Shown: positions 17,943 through 26,828 of the stretch, one piece after another
Numbering within the stretch: the first letter of the stretch is position 1
How the letters are laid out: each line of letters begins with the position of its first letter
Made by a program: the position numbers and the translations under genes
The notes under the pieces: generated by a model
Seen by the model: only the letters and a program-made list of their open reading frames with translations
Database searches by the model: none
Told to the model about the DNA's origin: nothing
Assembly: GCF_003206045.1 (NCBI RefSeq)
Contig: NZ_PZJM01000009.1
Span: forward strand, 372,001 to 436,000
DNA: 64,000 bases
Direction of reading: 5' to 3'
Source: Salinicola lusitanus
GTDB taxonomy: Bacteria; Pseudomonadota; Gammaproteobacteria; Pseudomonadales; Halomonadaceae

Positions 17943-18986
17943 ATGATCTCATCCCTGTTGCGCCGCACGGCCCTGCCGCTGATCGCCGGGCTCGGCCTGC
18001 TCGGCGGCACGCTTGCCGTCGGTTCCGCCCAGGCCGCCGACGAGCCGCTGCGCTTCGGCATCATCTCCACCGAATCGAGCACCAACCAGGCGACCCAGTG
18101 GCAGCCGTTCCTGGATGACATGTCCAAGGCCCTGGGCGTCAAGGTCGAGCCGTTCTTCGCCACCGACTACGCCGCGGTGATCCAGGCGATGCGTTTCGAC
18201 AAGATCGACCTCGCCTGGTACGGCAACAAGTCGGCGATGGAAGCGGTCGATCGCGCCGGCGGCGAGATCTTCGCCCAGACCGTCGCCGCCAACGGCGACC
18301 CGGGATACTGGAGTCTGATGATCGTCAACAAGGACAGCCCCTATGACAACGTTCAGGAGATCCTCGCCAACGCCAGCAAGCTGACCTTCGGCAATGGCGA
18401 CCCCAACTCCACCTCGGGCTATCTGGTGCCGGGCTACTACGTCTTTGCCAAGAATCATGTCGATCCCAACACGGCGTTCAAGCGCACGCTCAATGCCAGC
18501 CACGAGACCAATGCGCTGACCGTGGCCAACGGCCAGGTCGATGTCGCCACGTTCAATACCGAGGGCATGGAGCGCCTGGAGCTCACCCATCCCGACAAGG
18601 CTGCCCAGCTCAAGGTGATCTGGAAGTCGCCGCTGATCCCGTCCGATCCGCTGGTCTGGCGCACCAATCTGCCGCAGCAGACCAAGGACGAACTGCGCCA
18701 GTTCTTCCTCAGCTACGGCGATACCGAACAGCAGAAAGCGATCCTCGAACCGCTGCAGTGGTCCGGCTTCGCCGCTTCCGACAACGATCAGCTGCTGCCG
18801 ATCCGTCAGCTCGAGCTGTTCAAGCAGCGCGCCCAGGTCGCCGCCGATGATTCGCTCGATGCCGATGCCAAGCAGCAGCAACTGGCGGATCTCGACGCCC
18901 GTCTCGACACGCTGAACCAACGCATGGAAGCCCGCGACGCCGCCCAGGCCGAGCGCGCCGACAACACCACGGCGATGGTCGATTAG
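17943..18986 (+). CDS. phnD: Phosphonate ABC transporter periplasmic binding protein
   Basis: A 347-residue periplasmic receptor that delivers phosphonates to PhnCE. It has a signal peptide (basic [10 protein letters not shown], hydrophobic [16 protein letters not shown], cleavage near AQA-ADE) and a PhnD/SsuA-like fold beginning [19 protein letters not shown], with the phosphate-moiety region [15 protein letters not shown]. The C-terminal tail is charged and likely helical ([18 protein letters not shown]). GAGGAAACG precedes the ATG. It lies between phnC and phnE. Confidence 0.95.
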   Translation: MISSLLRRTALPLIAGLGLLGGTLAVGSAQAADEPLRFGIISTESSTNQATQWQPFLDDMSKALGVKVEPFFATDYAAVIQAMRFDKIDLAWYGNKSAMEAVDRAGGEIFAQTVAANGDPGYWSLMIVNKDSPYDNVQEILANASKLTFGNGDPNSTSGYLVPGYYVFAKNHVDPNTAFKRTLNASHETNALTVANGQVDVATFNTEGMERLELTHPDKAAQLKVIWKSPLIPSDPLVWRTNLPQQTKDELRQFFLSYGDTEQQKAILEPLQWSGFAASDNDQLLPIRQLELFKQRAQVAADDSLDADAKQQQLADLDARLDTLNQRMEARDAAQAERADNTTAMVD

Positions 18987-19080
18987 GCCATGTCCCTCGC
19001 TGGCGGCAGGTCGCGGACAGCGCCCGGCCGCCAGCGATAGCGCCACCTCGGCCTTCACCGATTTCGTCAGGACAACGCAC

Positions 19081-19875
19081 ATGCAAAGCGCCGCTTCCTT
19101 CGACATCCGCGCCCGATCCGGCAGACGCCGCTGGACCACGCTGCTGGGCTGGGCCATTGCCGTCGTCGTGCTGGGCTGGGCCTGGCAGGGCGCCGAGATG
19201 GCGCCGAGCCTGCTGTTCCAGAACGCCGGCAACATGGCGACCCTGGCCGCCGACTTCGTGCCGCCCACCTTCGGGCGTCTCGACCACTACATCGATCAGA
19301 TGCTGGTCACCATCCAGATCGCCATCTGGGGCACGCTGCTGGCGGTGCTGTTCGCCATCCCCTTCGGCCTGCTCTCGTCGGAAAACCTGGCGCCGTGGTG
19401 GATCAACCAGCCGGTGCGGAGGCTGATGGACGCCTGCCGTGCGATCAACGAACTGGTGTTCGCGATGCTGTTCGTGGTCGCCGTCGGGCTCGGTCCTTTC
19501 GCCGGCACCATGGCGCTGTTCGTTCATACCACCGGTGTGCTCGCCAAGCTCTTCTCGGAAGCGGTGGAGGCCACCGATGCCGGGCCGATGGAGGGTATCC
19601 GCGTCACCGGTGCCGGGCGGCTGGAAGAGATCGTCTTCGGCCTGATCCCCCAGGTACTGCCGCTGTGGATCTCGGTCAGTCTCTATCGCTTCGAATCCAA
19701 TATTCGCTCCGCCACGGTGCTTGGCATGGTCGGCGGTGGCGGTATCGGGGTGTCGCTGTGGGAGACCATGCGCGGTTTCCAGTACACCGAGACCGCCACG
19801 ATCATGCTGGTGATCATCGTCGCCGTGACGCTGCTGGACATGGTTTCGCAGCGTGTTCGCAAGCGCTTCATCTAG
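19081..19875 (+). CDS. phnE: Phosphonate ABC transporter permease
   Basis: A 264-residue inner-membrane permease with about six transmembrane helices. The coupling loop that contacts PhnC is in the segment [20 protein letters not shown] near residues 160-180, ahead of [11 protein letters not shown] single, full-length phnE is present, unlike systems with two permease genes. A 94-bp gap separates it from phnD. It is followed by a hairpin repeat and then the regulator phnF. Confidence 0.95.
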   Translation: MQSAASFDIRARSGRRRWTTLLGWAIAVVVLGWAWQGAEMAPSLLFQNAGNMATLAADFVPPTFGRLDHYIDQMLVTIQIAIWGTLLAVLFAIPFGLLSSENLAPWWINQPVRRLMDACRAINELVFAMLFVVAVGLGPFAGTMALFVHTTGVLAKLFSEAVEATDAGPMEGIRVTGAGRLEEIVFGLIPQVLPLWISVSLYRFESNIRSATVLGMVGGGGIGVSLWETMRGFQYTETATIMLVIIVAVTLLDMVSQRVRKRFI

Positions 19876-19881
19876 GCCATG

Positions 19882-20007
19882 ACGAAAACTGCCTGCGCTC
19901 GCCCATACCGCGTTAAAAATCGGCTCAAAATGCTCATTTACACACACGTAAACTCCGCTTTTTCGCCAATTTTTGCCTTGTCTGGGCGTCGCTCGGCGAC
20001 TTTTCGT
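19882..20007. repeat. Dispersed hairpin element, copy A (after phnE)
   Basis: A 126-bp nested inverted repeat. The outer arms are ACGAAAA (19882-19888) and TTTTCGT (20001-20007), the middle arms AAAAATCGGC (19915-19924) and GCCAATTTTT (19965-19974, one mismatch), and the apex TTTAC (19937-19941) and GTAAA (19948-19952). It is closely similar to copy B after phnM. It fills most of the phnE-phnF gap and contains no gene that I can support. Confidence 0.8.
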
Positions 20008-20050
20008 AGACGGCCTGGAGGATATTCCAATCCAGGTTTGAGCGTATCCG

Positions 20051-20866
20051 ATGATGTCTAGACAAGTTTTGACACTACCCCGCTACCGCGAACTGGCCGA
20101 GGTGCTGGTCCGCGAGGTCCGTGCCGACTACGCCCCGGGCGATCTGCTGCCGACCGAGGCACAGCTCGCCAAGCGCTTCGCGGTCAACCGCCACACCGTG
20201 CGGCGCGCGCTGGACGAACTGGTCGCCGCCGGCATGGTGACCCGCCATCAGGGGCGTGGCACCCAGGTCGTCGATCGCCGACTCGACTACGCCGTCAGCG
20301 CCGGCAGCAAGGTGACCCAGAACCTGGCCGGCCTCGGGCTGCCCTCGACGACCTGCTGCCTCGAGCAGGGGCTCGTGAATCCTCCCGAGGCCATCGCCCA
20401 GCGCTTCGGACGGCCTGTCAGCGAGCCGCTGCTACGGGTCGATACCGTGCGCACCGTCGACGACGCCCCGCTGATGCGCCTGCGCCACTGGTTCGATCCT
20501 GAGCGGGTGCCTGGCTGGCTGGCGCGCTATCGCGGCGGTTCCACCCGCGCCCTGCTGACCCAGCACTACGGCCTGCAGCTGCATCGGCGGCGGGTGCGCA
20601 TCGACGCCGTCGGCGCCGATCGCGACGACACCCGCTGGCTACAGTGCCCGCTCAACGCCCCGCTGCTGGTGATGACCAGCGACAACACCGACGCCGAGGG
20701 GGCGCTGGTGGAGGTCTCCGTGGGGCGGGCGCGGGCCGATCGGCTCTCCTATCACATCGATTTCGAGGAAGCCGCGGGCCGGGATTTCGAGGAAGCCGCG
20801 GGCCGCCGTCACGACGGCGCCAGCGACCCTTCCGCTCTCTTTCCATCCGACGAGGACGACGCATGA
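20051..20866 (+). CDS. phnF: GntR-family regulator of phosphonate genes
   Basis: A 271-residue HutC/PhnF-type GntR regulator. The winged helix-turn-helix has GDLLPTEAQLAKRFAVNRHT with VRRALDELVAAGMV (about residues 34-68), followed by a UTRA ligand domain (LLRVDTVRTVDDAPLMRLRHW). It probably represses phn genes until a phosphonate-derived ligand binds. Near the C-terminus a 24-bp tandem duplication (20759-20806) encodes DFEEAAGR twice. The start is the first of two adjacent ATGs. Its stop overlaps phnG (ATGA). It sits inside the operon rather than at its end. Confidence 0.92.
   Translation: MMSRQVLTLPRYRELAEVLVREVRADYAPGDLLPTEAQLAKRFAVNRHTVRRALDELVAAGMVTRHQGRGTQVVDRRLDYAVSAGSKVTQNLAGLGLPSTTCCLEQGLVNPPEAIAQRFGRPVSEPLLRVDTVRTVDDAPLMRLRHWFDPERVPGWLARYRGGSTRALLTQHYGLQLHRRRVRIDAVGADRDDTRWLQCPLNAPLLVMTSDNTDAEGALVEVSVGRARADRLSYHIDFEEAAGRDFEEAAGRRHDGASDPSALFPSDEDDA
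20759..20806 (+). repeat. 24-bp tandem duplication inside phnF
   Basis: Two adjacent 24-bp units (20759-20782 and 20783-20806) differ only in the last base and encode DFEEAAGR twice in frame. It falls in the C-terminal tail after the UTRA domain, where length change is probably tolerated. Confidence 0.9.
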
Positions 20867-21303
20867 CTCGCACCTCCCGAGGCGCCCGCCAGCGACTGCT
20901 GGCGCTCTCCTCCCGTCACCACATCGAAGCCCGCTGGGGCGCGCTGGGCCGACTGCCCGGCCACCGCTGCCTGCGCGGGCCGGAGACCGGCATGGCAATG
21001 CTCAAGGGCCGCATCGGCGCCACCGGCAACGCTTTCCACCTGGGCGAGATGACCCTGACCCGCGCCAGCATGGCGCTCGATGACGGCACTGTCGGCCACG
21101 GCTGGGTGCGCGGGCGCGATCATCGTCACGCCGAACTGATCGCGCTGGCCGATGCCGTCGCCCAGCACGCGGCGTGGCAGGAGGCCCTCGAGACCCAGGT
21201 GCTGGCGCCGCTGGCCGACGAGCTCGCCGCGCGCCAGCGACGTGATGCGGCCACTGCTGCCACCACCCGGGTCGATTTCTTCACGCTGGTCAGGGGAGAG
21301 TGA
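20863..21303 (+). CDS. phnG: C-P lyase complex subunit PhnG
   Basis: A 146-residue subunit of the carbon-phosphorus lyase core complex (PhnG2H2I2J2). It carries the family pattern RQRLLALSSRHHIEARWGAL, GMAMLKGRIGATGNAFHLGEMTLTRA (in part) and GHGWVRGRDHRHAELIALAD. PhnG, PhnH and PhnI together form the enzyme that displaces adenine from ATP to make ribose-1-phosphonate 5-triphosphate. The start ATG overlaps the phnF stop (20863-20866). Confidence 0.94.
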   Translation: MTRTSRGARQRLLALSSRHHIEARWGALGRLPGHRCLRGPETGMAMLKGRIGATGNAFHLGEMTLTRASMALDDGTVGHGWVRGRDHRHAELIALADAVAQHAAWQEALETQVLAPLADELAARQRRDAATAATTRVDFFTLVRGE

Positions 21304-21305
21304 CG

Positions 21306-21992
21306 ATGGCGCAGAGAGAGAGGGAGCAAAGAGAGATGGAGACAAGAGAGAGGGTGGCGGGAGAGACGCTGAGTGCCGCCTGGCCCGGACTGACAGACCC
21401 CGCCCACGACAGCCAGCGCCTGTTCCGCCAGATTCTCGGCGCAATGTCCGAGCCGGGCACGCTCGAGACGCTGGCCGTGCCGGCACCGCCCCAGACACCG
21501 CCGAGTGACGCCCTCGGTGCCGCGCTGTGGGGCGTGGTACTGACGCTCTGCGATCTCGAGACACGCGTGTGGATTGCCGCCGACCTCGACTCGTCGGCCC
21601 TGCGCCAGGCGCTGACCTTCCACACCGGAGCGCGCATCACCGATGACCCGGCGAGCGCCGATTTTGCGCTGCTGACCCATGAATCCTTCGATCCACAGAT
21701 GCCGTTTGCGCTGGGCAGCGACACTTACCCCGACCGCGGCACCACGCTGCTGGTCGTCGTTGAGCAACTGGCAAACGTCGGGCCCTCAATGCTCTCCGGG
21801 CCTGGCATCGAGACCACCCGCGCACTCGACATCGGCGACTCTCCCGGCTGCCGGGCGCTGATGGATCGGCTGGCCGCCAACCGTGCCAGCTTCCCCCAGG
21901 GGCTGGACATGATCTTCGGCTGCGGCGCGCGGCTGGCGGCAGTGCCACGCAGCACCCGCGTCACGCGTGCCGATGCCAAGGAGGTGAACTGA
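21306..21992 (+). CDS. phnH: C-P lyase complex subunit PhnH with extra charged N-terminus
   Basis: A 228-residue C-P lyase core subunit related in fold to PLP-dependent transferases but without PLP. Family sequence starts at LSAAWPGLTDPAHDSQRLFR and continues with ILGAMSEPG and the C-terminal FPQGLDMIFGCGARLAAVPR. ATG 21306 is preferred over the overlapping GTG 21300 because GGGGAG lies about 8 bases upstream. The first 18 residues are almost only Arg, Glu, Gln and Met, encoded by a purine run of GAGA repeats (about 21308-21363). This lead is absent from typical PhnH and looks like simple-sequence expansion. Confidence 0.92.
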   Translation: MAQREREQREMETRERVAGETLSAAWPGLTDPAHDSQRLFRQILGAMSEPGTLETLAVPAPPQTPPSDALGAALWGVVLTLCDLETRVWIAADLDSSALRQALTFHTGARITDDPASADFALLTHESFDPQMPFALGSDTYPDRGTTLLVVVEQLANVGPSMLSGPGIETTRALDIGDSPGCRALMDRLAANRASFPQGLDMIFGCGARLAAVPRSTRVTRADAKEVN

Positions 21993-23116
21993 TGTACGTT
22001 GCCGTCAAGGGAGGCGAGCAGGCGATCGCCAGAGCTCACCGCTGGCTGGCCGACCGCCGCCGGGGAGATCGCGAGCGTCCGGAACTCGAGGTTGCCCAGA
22101 TCGGCGATCAGCTGCGGCTGGCCGTCGACCGAGTGATGAGCGAAGCCTCGCTCTATGATCCCGAGCTCGCCGCGCTGGCGTTCAAGCAGGCCAGCGGCGA
22201 TCTCACCGAGGCCGTGTTCCTGCTGCGCGCCTATCGCACCACGCTGCCGCGCCTGGCGGTCAGTGAGCCGCTCGACACAGCCAGCATGCGCATCGAACGG
22301 CGCATCAGCGCCACCTACAAGGATATCCCCGGCGGTCAGATTCTGGGCCCGACCTACGACTACACCCATCGGCTGCTCGACTTCCTGCAGCTGGCCGGTG
22401 CCGAGGTGCCGCCTGCCGAGACCCGGGATGACGTCACCGACGCCGAGCCATGCCCGCAGATCCTCGAACTGCTCAACGACGAAGGCCTGGTGGAGCAGGC
22501 GATCGACGACGGCAGCGAGCCCATGGATATCACCCGCGATCCGCCCGATTACCCGATGGACCGCGCCGCCCGGCTGCAGATGCTGGCCCGCGGCGACGAG
22601 GGCTACCTGCTGGCGCTGGGCTACTCCACCCAGCGCGGCTACGGCCGCAACCATCCGTTCGCCGGCGAGATTCGCCTGGGCCAGGTGGAAGTGGAGATCC
22701 ACGTCGAGGAGTGGGACGAGACCATCTGCGTCGGCGAGATCGCGCTGAGCGAGTGCCAGATGATCAACCAGTTCGGCGGCAGCCGAGAGGCCGCGCCGCA
22801 GTTCACCCGGGGCTACGGCCTCGCCTTCGGCCACAACGAGCGCAAGGCCATGGCCATGGCGCTGGTCGATCGCGCCCTGCGCGCCGAGGAGCTGGGCGAG
22901 CCGATCAGTGGCCCGGCGCAGCAGGCGGAGTTCGTGCTGGCCCACGCCGACAGCGTCGACGCCTCCGGCTTCGTCTCCCACCTGAAGCTGCCGCACTACG
23001 TCGACTTCCAGTCCGAGCTGGATCTGCTCAGGCGGCTGCGTCGCGAACATGTCGCGCGCCAGGCCGAACTTGATAGTGCTCGCGATACGGCCAGCCCCCA
23101 ACCGGAGGAGCGTTGA
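21992..23116 (+). CDS. phnI: C-P lyase complex subunit PhnI (nucleosidase)
   Basis: A 374-residue core subunit of the C-P lyase, of family length. PhnI is the nucleosidase partner that, with PhnGHL, attaches phosphonate to the ribose of ATP. Family motifs are MYVAVKGGEQAIARAHRWLA at the N-terminus, RRISATYKDIPGGQILGPTYDYTHRLLDFL near residues 100-130 (split here as RRISATYKDIPGGQ and TYDYTHRLLDF), and RGYGLAFGHNERKAMAMALVD near the C-terminus. The ATG shares one base with the phnH stop, and GAGGTG is the ribosome site. Confidence 0.96.
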   Translation: MYVAVKGGEQAIARAHRWLADRRRGDRERPELEVAQIGDQLRLAVDRVMSEASLYDPELAALAFKQASGDLTEAVFLLRAYRTTLPRLAVSEPLDTASMRIERRISATYKDIPGGQILGPTYDYTHRLLDFLQLAGAEVPPAETRDDVTDAEPCPQILELLNDEGLVEQAIDDGSEPMDITRDPPDYPMDRAARLQMLARGDEGYLLALGYSTQRGYGRNHPFAGEIRLGQVEVEIHVEEWDETICVGEIALSECQMINQFGGSREAAPQFTRGYGLAFGHNERKAMAMALVDRALRAEELGEPISGPAQQAEFVLAHADSVDASGFVSHLKLPHYVDFQSELDLLRRLRREHVARQAELDSARDTASPQPEER

Positions 23117-23117
23117 T

Positions 23118-23951
23118 ATGAACGGATACAACTTCGCCTACCTCGACGAACAGACCAAACGCATGATCCGCCGCGCGCTGCTCAAGGCAGTGGCGATCCC
23201 CGGCTACCAGGTGCCGTTCGGTGGCCGCGAAATGCCGATGCCCTACGGCTGGGGCACCGGCGGCGTGCAGCTCACCGCCAGCATTCTCGGCGCCGACGAC
23301 ATCCTCAAGGTGATCGACCAGGGCGCCGACGACACCACCAATGCGGTCAGCATCCGTCACTTCTTCCAGCGTGTCGCCGGGGTCGAGACCACCACCGCGA
23401 CCACGGCCGCGGACGTGATCCAGACCCGCCACCGGATTCCCGAAACCCCGCTGCGCGCCGGCCAGATCCTGGTGTTCCAGGTGCCGATCCCCGAGCCGCT
23501 GCGCTTCATCGAACCCAGCGAGCAGGAGACCCGGCTGATGCACGCGCTGGAGGAGTACGGCGTGATGCACGTCAAGCTCTACGAGGACATCGCCCGCTAC
23601 GGCCATATCGCGACCACCTACGCCTACCCGGTCAAGGTCGACGGGCGCTACGTGATGGATCCCTCGCCGATCCCCAAGTTCGACAACCCCAAGCTCGACG
23701 GCAATCCGGCGCTGATGCTGTTCGGCGCCGGTCGCGAAAAGCGGCTCTACGCGATTCCGCCCTACACCCGGGTCGAGAGCCTCGACTTCGAGGATCACCC
23801 GTTCGAGATCCAGCGCTGGGAGCACGCCTGCGCGCTGTGCGGCAGCGATCACAGCTATCTGGACGAAGTGATCACCGACGACCAGGGCGGGCGGATGTTC
23901 GTCTGCTCCGATACCGACTACTGCCAGAGCCGGCGGGGAGAAGTGGCATGA
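23118..23951 (+). CDS. phnJ: Alpha-D-ribose 1-methylphosphonate 5-phosphate C-P lyase
   Basis: A 277-residue radical-SAM enzyme that breaks the C-P bond, releasing alkane and a ribose 1,2-cyclic phosphate 5-phosphate. The unusual [4Fe-4S] and thiyl cysteines are all present as CX2CX21CX5C: Cys238, Cys241, Cys263 and Cys269. The last corresponds to the catalytic thiyl residue (Cys272 in E. coli). The start at 23118 is the ATG two bases after the phnI stop, preceded by GGAGG; homology begins at MNGYNFAYLDEQTKR. The ATG of phnK overlaps its stop. Confidence 0.97.
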   Translation: MNGYNFAYLDEQTKRMIRRALLKAVAIPGYQVPFGGREMPMPYGWGTGGVQLTASILGADDILKVIDQGADDTTNAVSIRHFFQRVAGVETTTATTAADVIQTRHRIPETPLRAGQILVFQVPIPEPLRFIEPSEQETRLMHALEEYGVMHVKLYEDIARYGHIATTYAYPVKVDGRYVMDPSPIPKFDNPKLDGNPALMLFGAGREKRLYAIPPYTRVESLDFEDHPFEIQRWEHACALCGSDHSYLDEVITDDQGGRMFVCSDTDYCQSRRGEVA

Positions 23952-24757
23952 AGAAGCCGGTGCTGGAACGCCCGGTCCTGCTGGATGTGCAGGGCATCAC
24001 CCGACTCTACGGCCCGGCCAAGGGCTGCGAGGCGATCGATTTTCAACTCCACGCCGGCGAAGTGCTGGGCATCGTCGGCGAGTCCGGCTCCGGCAAGTCG
24101 ACCCTGCTGCGGGTGCTCGCCGGCCTGGAAGCGCCGGATGCCGGACAGGTCCTGTACCGCCGTCAGACGGATGATGCGGGGGCCGAGGAAGCCGAGCTCG
24201 ATCTCTACGCCATCGGCGAGGCGCGACGCCGGGCACTGCTGCGCCTCGAGTGGGGGCTGGTGCATCAGAACCCCCGCGACGGCCTGCGCATGGGCGTGTC
24301 CGCCGGGGCCAACATCGGCGAACGGCTGATGGCCCAGGGTCAGCGCCACTACGGCCAGCTCCGCGCCACCGGGCAGACGTGGATGCGCCAGGTCGAACTC
24401 GACCCCGGGCGTATCGACGATGCCCCGCGGACCTTCTCCGGCGGCATGCAGCAGCGGCTGCAGATCGCCCGCACTCTGGTCACCCAGCCACGGCTGGTGT
24501 TCATGGACGAGCCCACCGGCGGGCTCGACGTCTCGGTACAGGCGCGGCTGCTCGACATGCTGCGCACGCTGGTACGCCAGCTCGGCCTGTCGGTGGTGCT
24601 GGTGACCCACGATCTCGCCGTGGCGCGCCTGCTCGCCCACCGGCTGATGGTGATGCGCCGCGGCCAGGTGGTCGAGACCGGCCTCACCGATCAGATTCTC
24701 GACGACCCGCAGCACGAATATACGCAGCTGCTGGTGTCGTCCGTGCTCACCCCTTGA
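23948..24757 (+). CDS. phnK: C-P lyase associated ABC-type ATPase PhnK
   Basis: A 269-residue ABC-type nucleotide-binding protein that docks on the C-P lyase core rather than on a permease. Walker A is GESGSGKS (44-51), the signature is FSGGMQQRLQIARTLV, and Walker B is LVFMDEPTGGLDVSVQ. It has the PhnK family lead TRLYGPAKGC and the insert WGLVHQNPRDGLRMGVSAG. The ATG overlaps the phnJ stop (23948-23951). A 166-bp gap with hairpin copy C separates it from phnL. Confidence 0.96.
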   Translation: MKKPVLERPVLLDVQGITRLYGPAKGCEAIDFQLHAGEVLGIVGESGSGKSTLLRVLAGLEAPDAGQVLYRRQTDDAGAEEAELDLYAIGEARRRALLRLEWGLVHQNPRDGLRMGVSAGANIGERLMAQGQRHYGQLRATGQTWMRQVELDPGRIDDAPRTFSGGMQQRLQIARTLVTQPRLVFMDEPTGGLDVSVQARLLDMLRTLVRQLGLSVVLVTHDLAVARLLAHRLMVMRRGQVVETGLTDQILDDPQHEYTQLLVSSVLTP

Positions 24758-24775
24758 GGAGCATCGAATCCATGA

Positions 24776-24884
24776 CTGCGCACCTTCATCACGGCGTTAC
24801 GCGGTGCTCGTTTGCTCGCCTAACACCCAGTTATGTCTCGCATCCTGCGCTCCGGGCGCCTTGTGCTGAAGACTGCTCGTCGAT
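24776..24884. repeat. Diverged hairpin element, copy C (between phnK and phnL)
   Basis: The 166-bp phnK-phnL gap contains arms CTTCATCAC (24784-24792) and GTGCTGAAG (24863-24871), which pair with one mismatch in the middle, and the palindrome GCGTTACGC (24794-24802). It shares the order GGCGTTA, GCTCRTTTRC, GCCTTGT, GCTCGTCGAT with copies A and B, although the overall sequence is much diverged. The element edges are approximate. Confidence 0.55.
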
Positions 24885-24923
24885 GCCTTCGATACTCCCC
24901 AAACTCATTGAAGGGGCTTTTTG

Positions 24924-25676
24924 ATGCATTCCATGACGAACGCCCGACCTCGCCTCACGGTGAACGGGTTGCACAAGCAGTTCCTGCTTCACGGCCAGGG
25001 CGGGCTCGAGATCGACGTGATGCACGATCTCTCGCTGACGCTGCAGGCCGGTGAATGTCTGGTGCTGGCCGGACGCAGCGGCATCGGCAAGAGCACGCTG
25101 CTGAAGATGCTCTACGGCGACTACCGCATCGATCAGGGCCGGATCCGGCTGCACTTCGATGATGGCGACCTCGATCTCGAGACTCTGCCGACCTATGCCT
25201 GGCATGGCCTGCGCCGCGACGTGATCGGCTATGTCAGCCAGTTTCTGCGGGTGGTGCCGCGGGTCGCCGCCGTCGATGTGGTGATGGAGCCGCTGCTGGC
25301 CCGCGGCGCCGACGAAGCCGACTCGCGCCAGCGAGCCGAGACGCTGCTGGCCCGGCTCAATCTGCCCGAGCGGCTGTGGCGACTGCCCCCCGGGACCTTC
25401 TCCGGTGGTGAGCAGCAGCGCGTCAATATCGCCCGCGGCTTCATCGGCGAGCATCCGCTGCTGCTGCTCGACGAGCCCACCGCCTCGCTGGACGCCGCCA
25501 ACCGCGACGTGGTGATCGCGCTGATCGGCGAGGCCAAGGCGCGCGGTACCGCCATGCTCGGGATCTTTCACGACGAGGACGTGCGCGAGCGCGTCGCCGA
25601 CCGTCTGCTGCCGCTGGATGGCAACCAGGGCGGCTTGTCCAACGCCAGCCAGCCCTGCCGGGAGAGCCTGTCATGA
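24924..25676 (+). CDS. phnL: C-P lyase associated ABC-type ATPase PhnL
   Basis: A 250-residue ABC-type ATPase. PhnL is needed with PhnGHI to form ribose 1-phosphonate 5-triphosphate and can cap the core complex with PhnK. Walker A is GRSGIGKST (50-58), the signature is FSGGEQQRVNIARGFI, and Walker B is LLLLDEPTASLD. ATG 24924 is used because AAGGGG lies 8 bases upstream; an in-frame TTG at 24921 is less likely. The stop overlaps phnM (ATGA). Confidence 0.95.
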   Translation: MHSMTNARPRLTVNGLHKQFLLHGQGGLEIDVMHDLSLTLQAGECLVLAGRSGIGKSTLLKMLYGDYRIDQGRIRLHFDDGDLDLETLPTYAWHGLRRDVIGYVSQFLRVVPRVAAVDVVMEPLLARGADEADSRQRAETLLARLNLPERLWRLPPGTFSGGEQQRVNIARGFIGEHPLLLLDEPTASLDAANRDVVIALIGEAKARGTAMLGIFHDEDVRERVADRLLPLDGNQGGLSNASQPCRESLS

Positions 25677-26821
25677 GTGCACGGGAACAGATCCTGACCC
25701 ACGCCACACTGGTGCTCGACGACGAGACGGTCGACGGCACGCTGGTGATCCGCGACGGCCGGATCGCCGCCGTCGATCACGGTGCCAGTCAGGTCGCAGC
25801 CGCCATCGACTGCGAGGGCGACATCCTGCTGCCGGGGCTGGTCGAGCTGCACACCGACAACATGGAGAAGTATTTCCAGCCGCGGCCCAAGGTCGAGTGG
25901 CCGGGGCTCCAGGCCGCGCTGGCCCATGACGCCCAGATGGCGGCCAGCGGCATCACCACGGTGTTCGACGCGGTCTCGGTGGGCGACGTCGACGAGCAGA
26001 GCATGCGTCACGGCTCACTCGACGATATGTGCCAGGCCCTGGCGCGGATCACCCACGCGGGGCTGGCGCGGGTCGATCATCGCCTCCATCTGCGCTGCGA
26101 GGTGAGCCACCCCAACACGCTGGCACGCTTCCACGAGCTGTCGTCATCACCGATGCTGGGGCTGGTATCGCTGATGGACCACGCCCCCGGTCAGCGTCAG
26201 TTCGCCAGCCTCGAGGCCTATCGCATCTACTATCAGGGCAAGTACAAGCTCGACGACGCGGCCATGAATGCCTTCATGGCGTCCCAGATCGACAACAGCC
26301 AGCGCTACAGCGCCGAGCATCGTCGCGCCATTGCGGCGATCTGCGGCGAGCGCGGTCTGGCGATCGCCAGCCATGACGATGCCACCGTCGAGCACGTTGC
26401 CGAAAGCGCCGAGTACGGCACCCGGGTGGCGGAGTTCCCGACCACCCTCGAGGCGGCACAGGCCTCCCACCGGGCTGGCATGGCGGTGATGATGGGCGCG
26501 CCCAACGTGGTTCGTGGCGGCTCCCACTCCGGCAATATCGCCGCCGCCGCGCTGGTCGAACTGGGCGTGCTGGATATCCTGTCGTCGGATTACTACCCGG
26601 CCGCGCTGCTCGATGCGGTGTTCAAGGTGGCGGCGATGGAGAACGGCTACGCCTTGCCCCATGCCGTTGCCACGGCGACGCGCATTCCGGCCGAGGCGGT
26701 CGGTCTGACCGACCGCGGCCGTCTGGCACCGGGGCTGCGTGCCGATCTGCTGCGGGTACGCGTGATCGACGGGCATCCGGTGGTGCAGCGGGTTTGGTCT
26801 GCCGGTCAGCAAGTTCACTGA
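25673..26821 (+). CDS. phnM: Alpha-D-ribose 1-methylphosphonate 5-triphosphate diphosphatase
   Basis: A 382-residue amidohydrolase-superfamily enzyme that removes diphosphate from the ribose-phosphonate triphosphate before C-P cleavage by PhnJ. Motifs are DILLPGLVELHTDNMEKYFQ (metal-binding HxD variant), ASGITTVFDAVSVGD, FMASQIDNSQRYS, IASHDDATVEHV and LSSDYYPAALLDAVF with the catalytic aspartate. The start overlaps the phnL stop (25673-25676). A 228-bp gap holding hairpin copy B follows. Confidence 0.96.
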   Translation: MSAREQILTHATLVLDDETVDGTLVIRDGRIAAVDHGASQVAAAIDCEGDILLPGLVELHTDNMEKYFQPRPKVEWPGLQAALAHDAQMAASGITTVFDAVSVGDVDEQSMRHGSLDDMCQALARITHAGLARVDHRLHLRCEVSHPNTLARFHELSSSPMLGLVSLMDHAPGQRQFASLEAYRIYYQGKYKLDDAAMNAFMASQIDNSQRYSAEHRRAIAAICGERGLAIASHDDATVEHVAESAEYGTRVAEFPTTLEAAQASHRAGMAVMMGAPNVVRGGSHSGNIAAAALVELGVLDILSSDYYPAALLDAVFKVAAMENGYALPHAVATATRIPAEAVGLTDRGRLAPGLRADLLRVRVIDGHPVVQRVWSAGQQVH

Positions 26822-26828
26822 GGGTACG

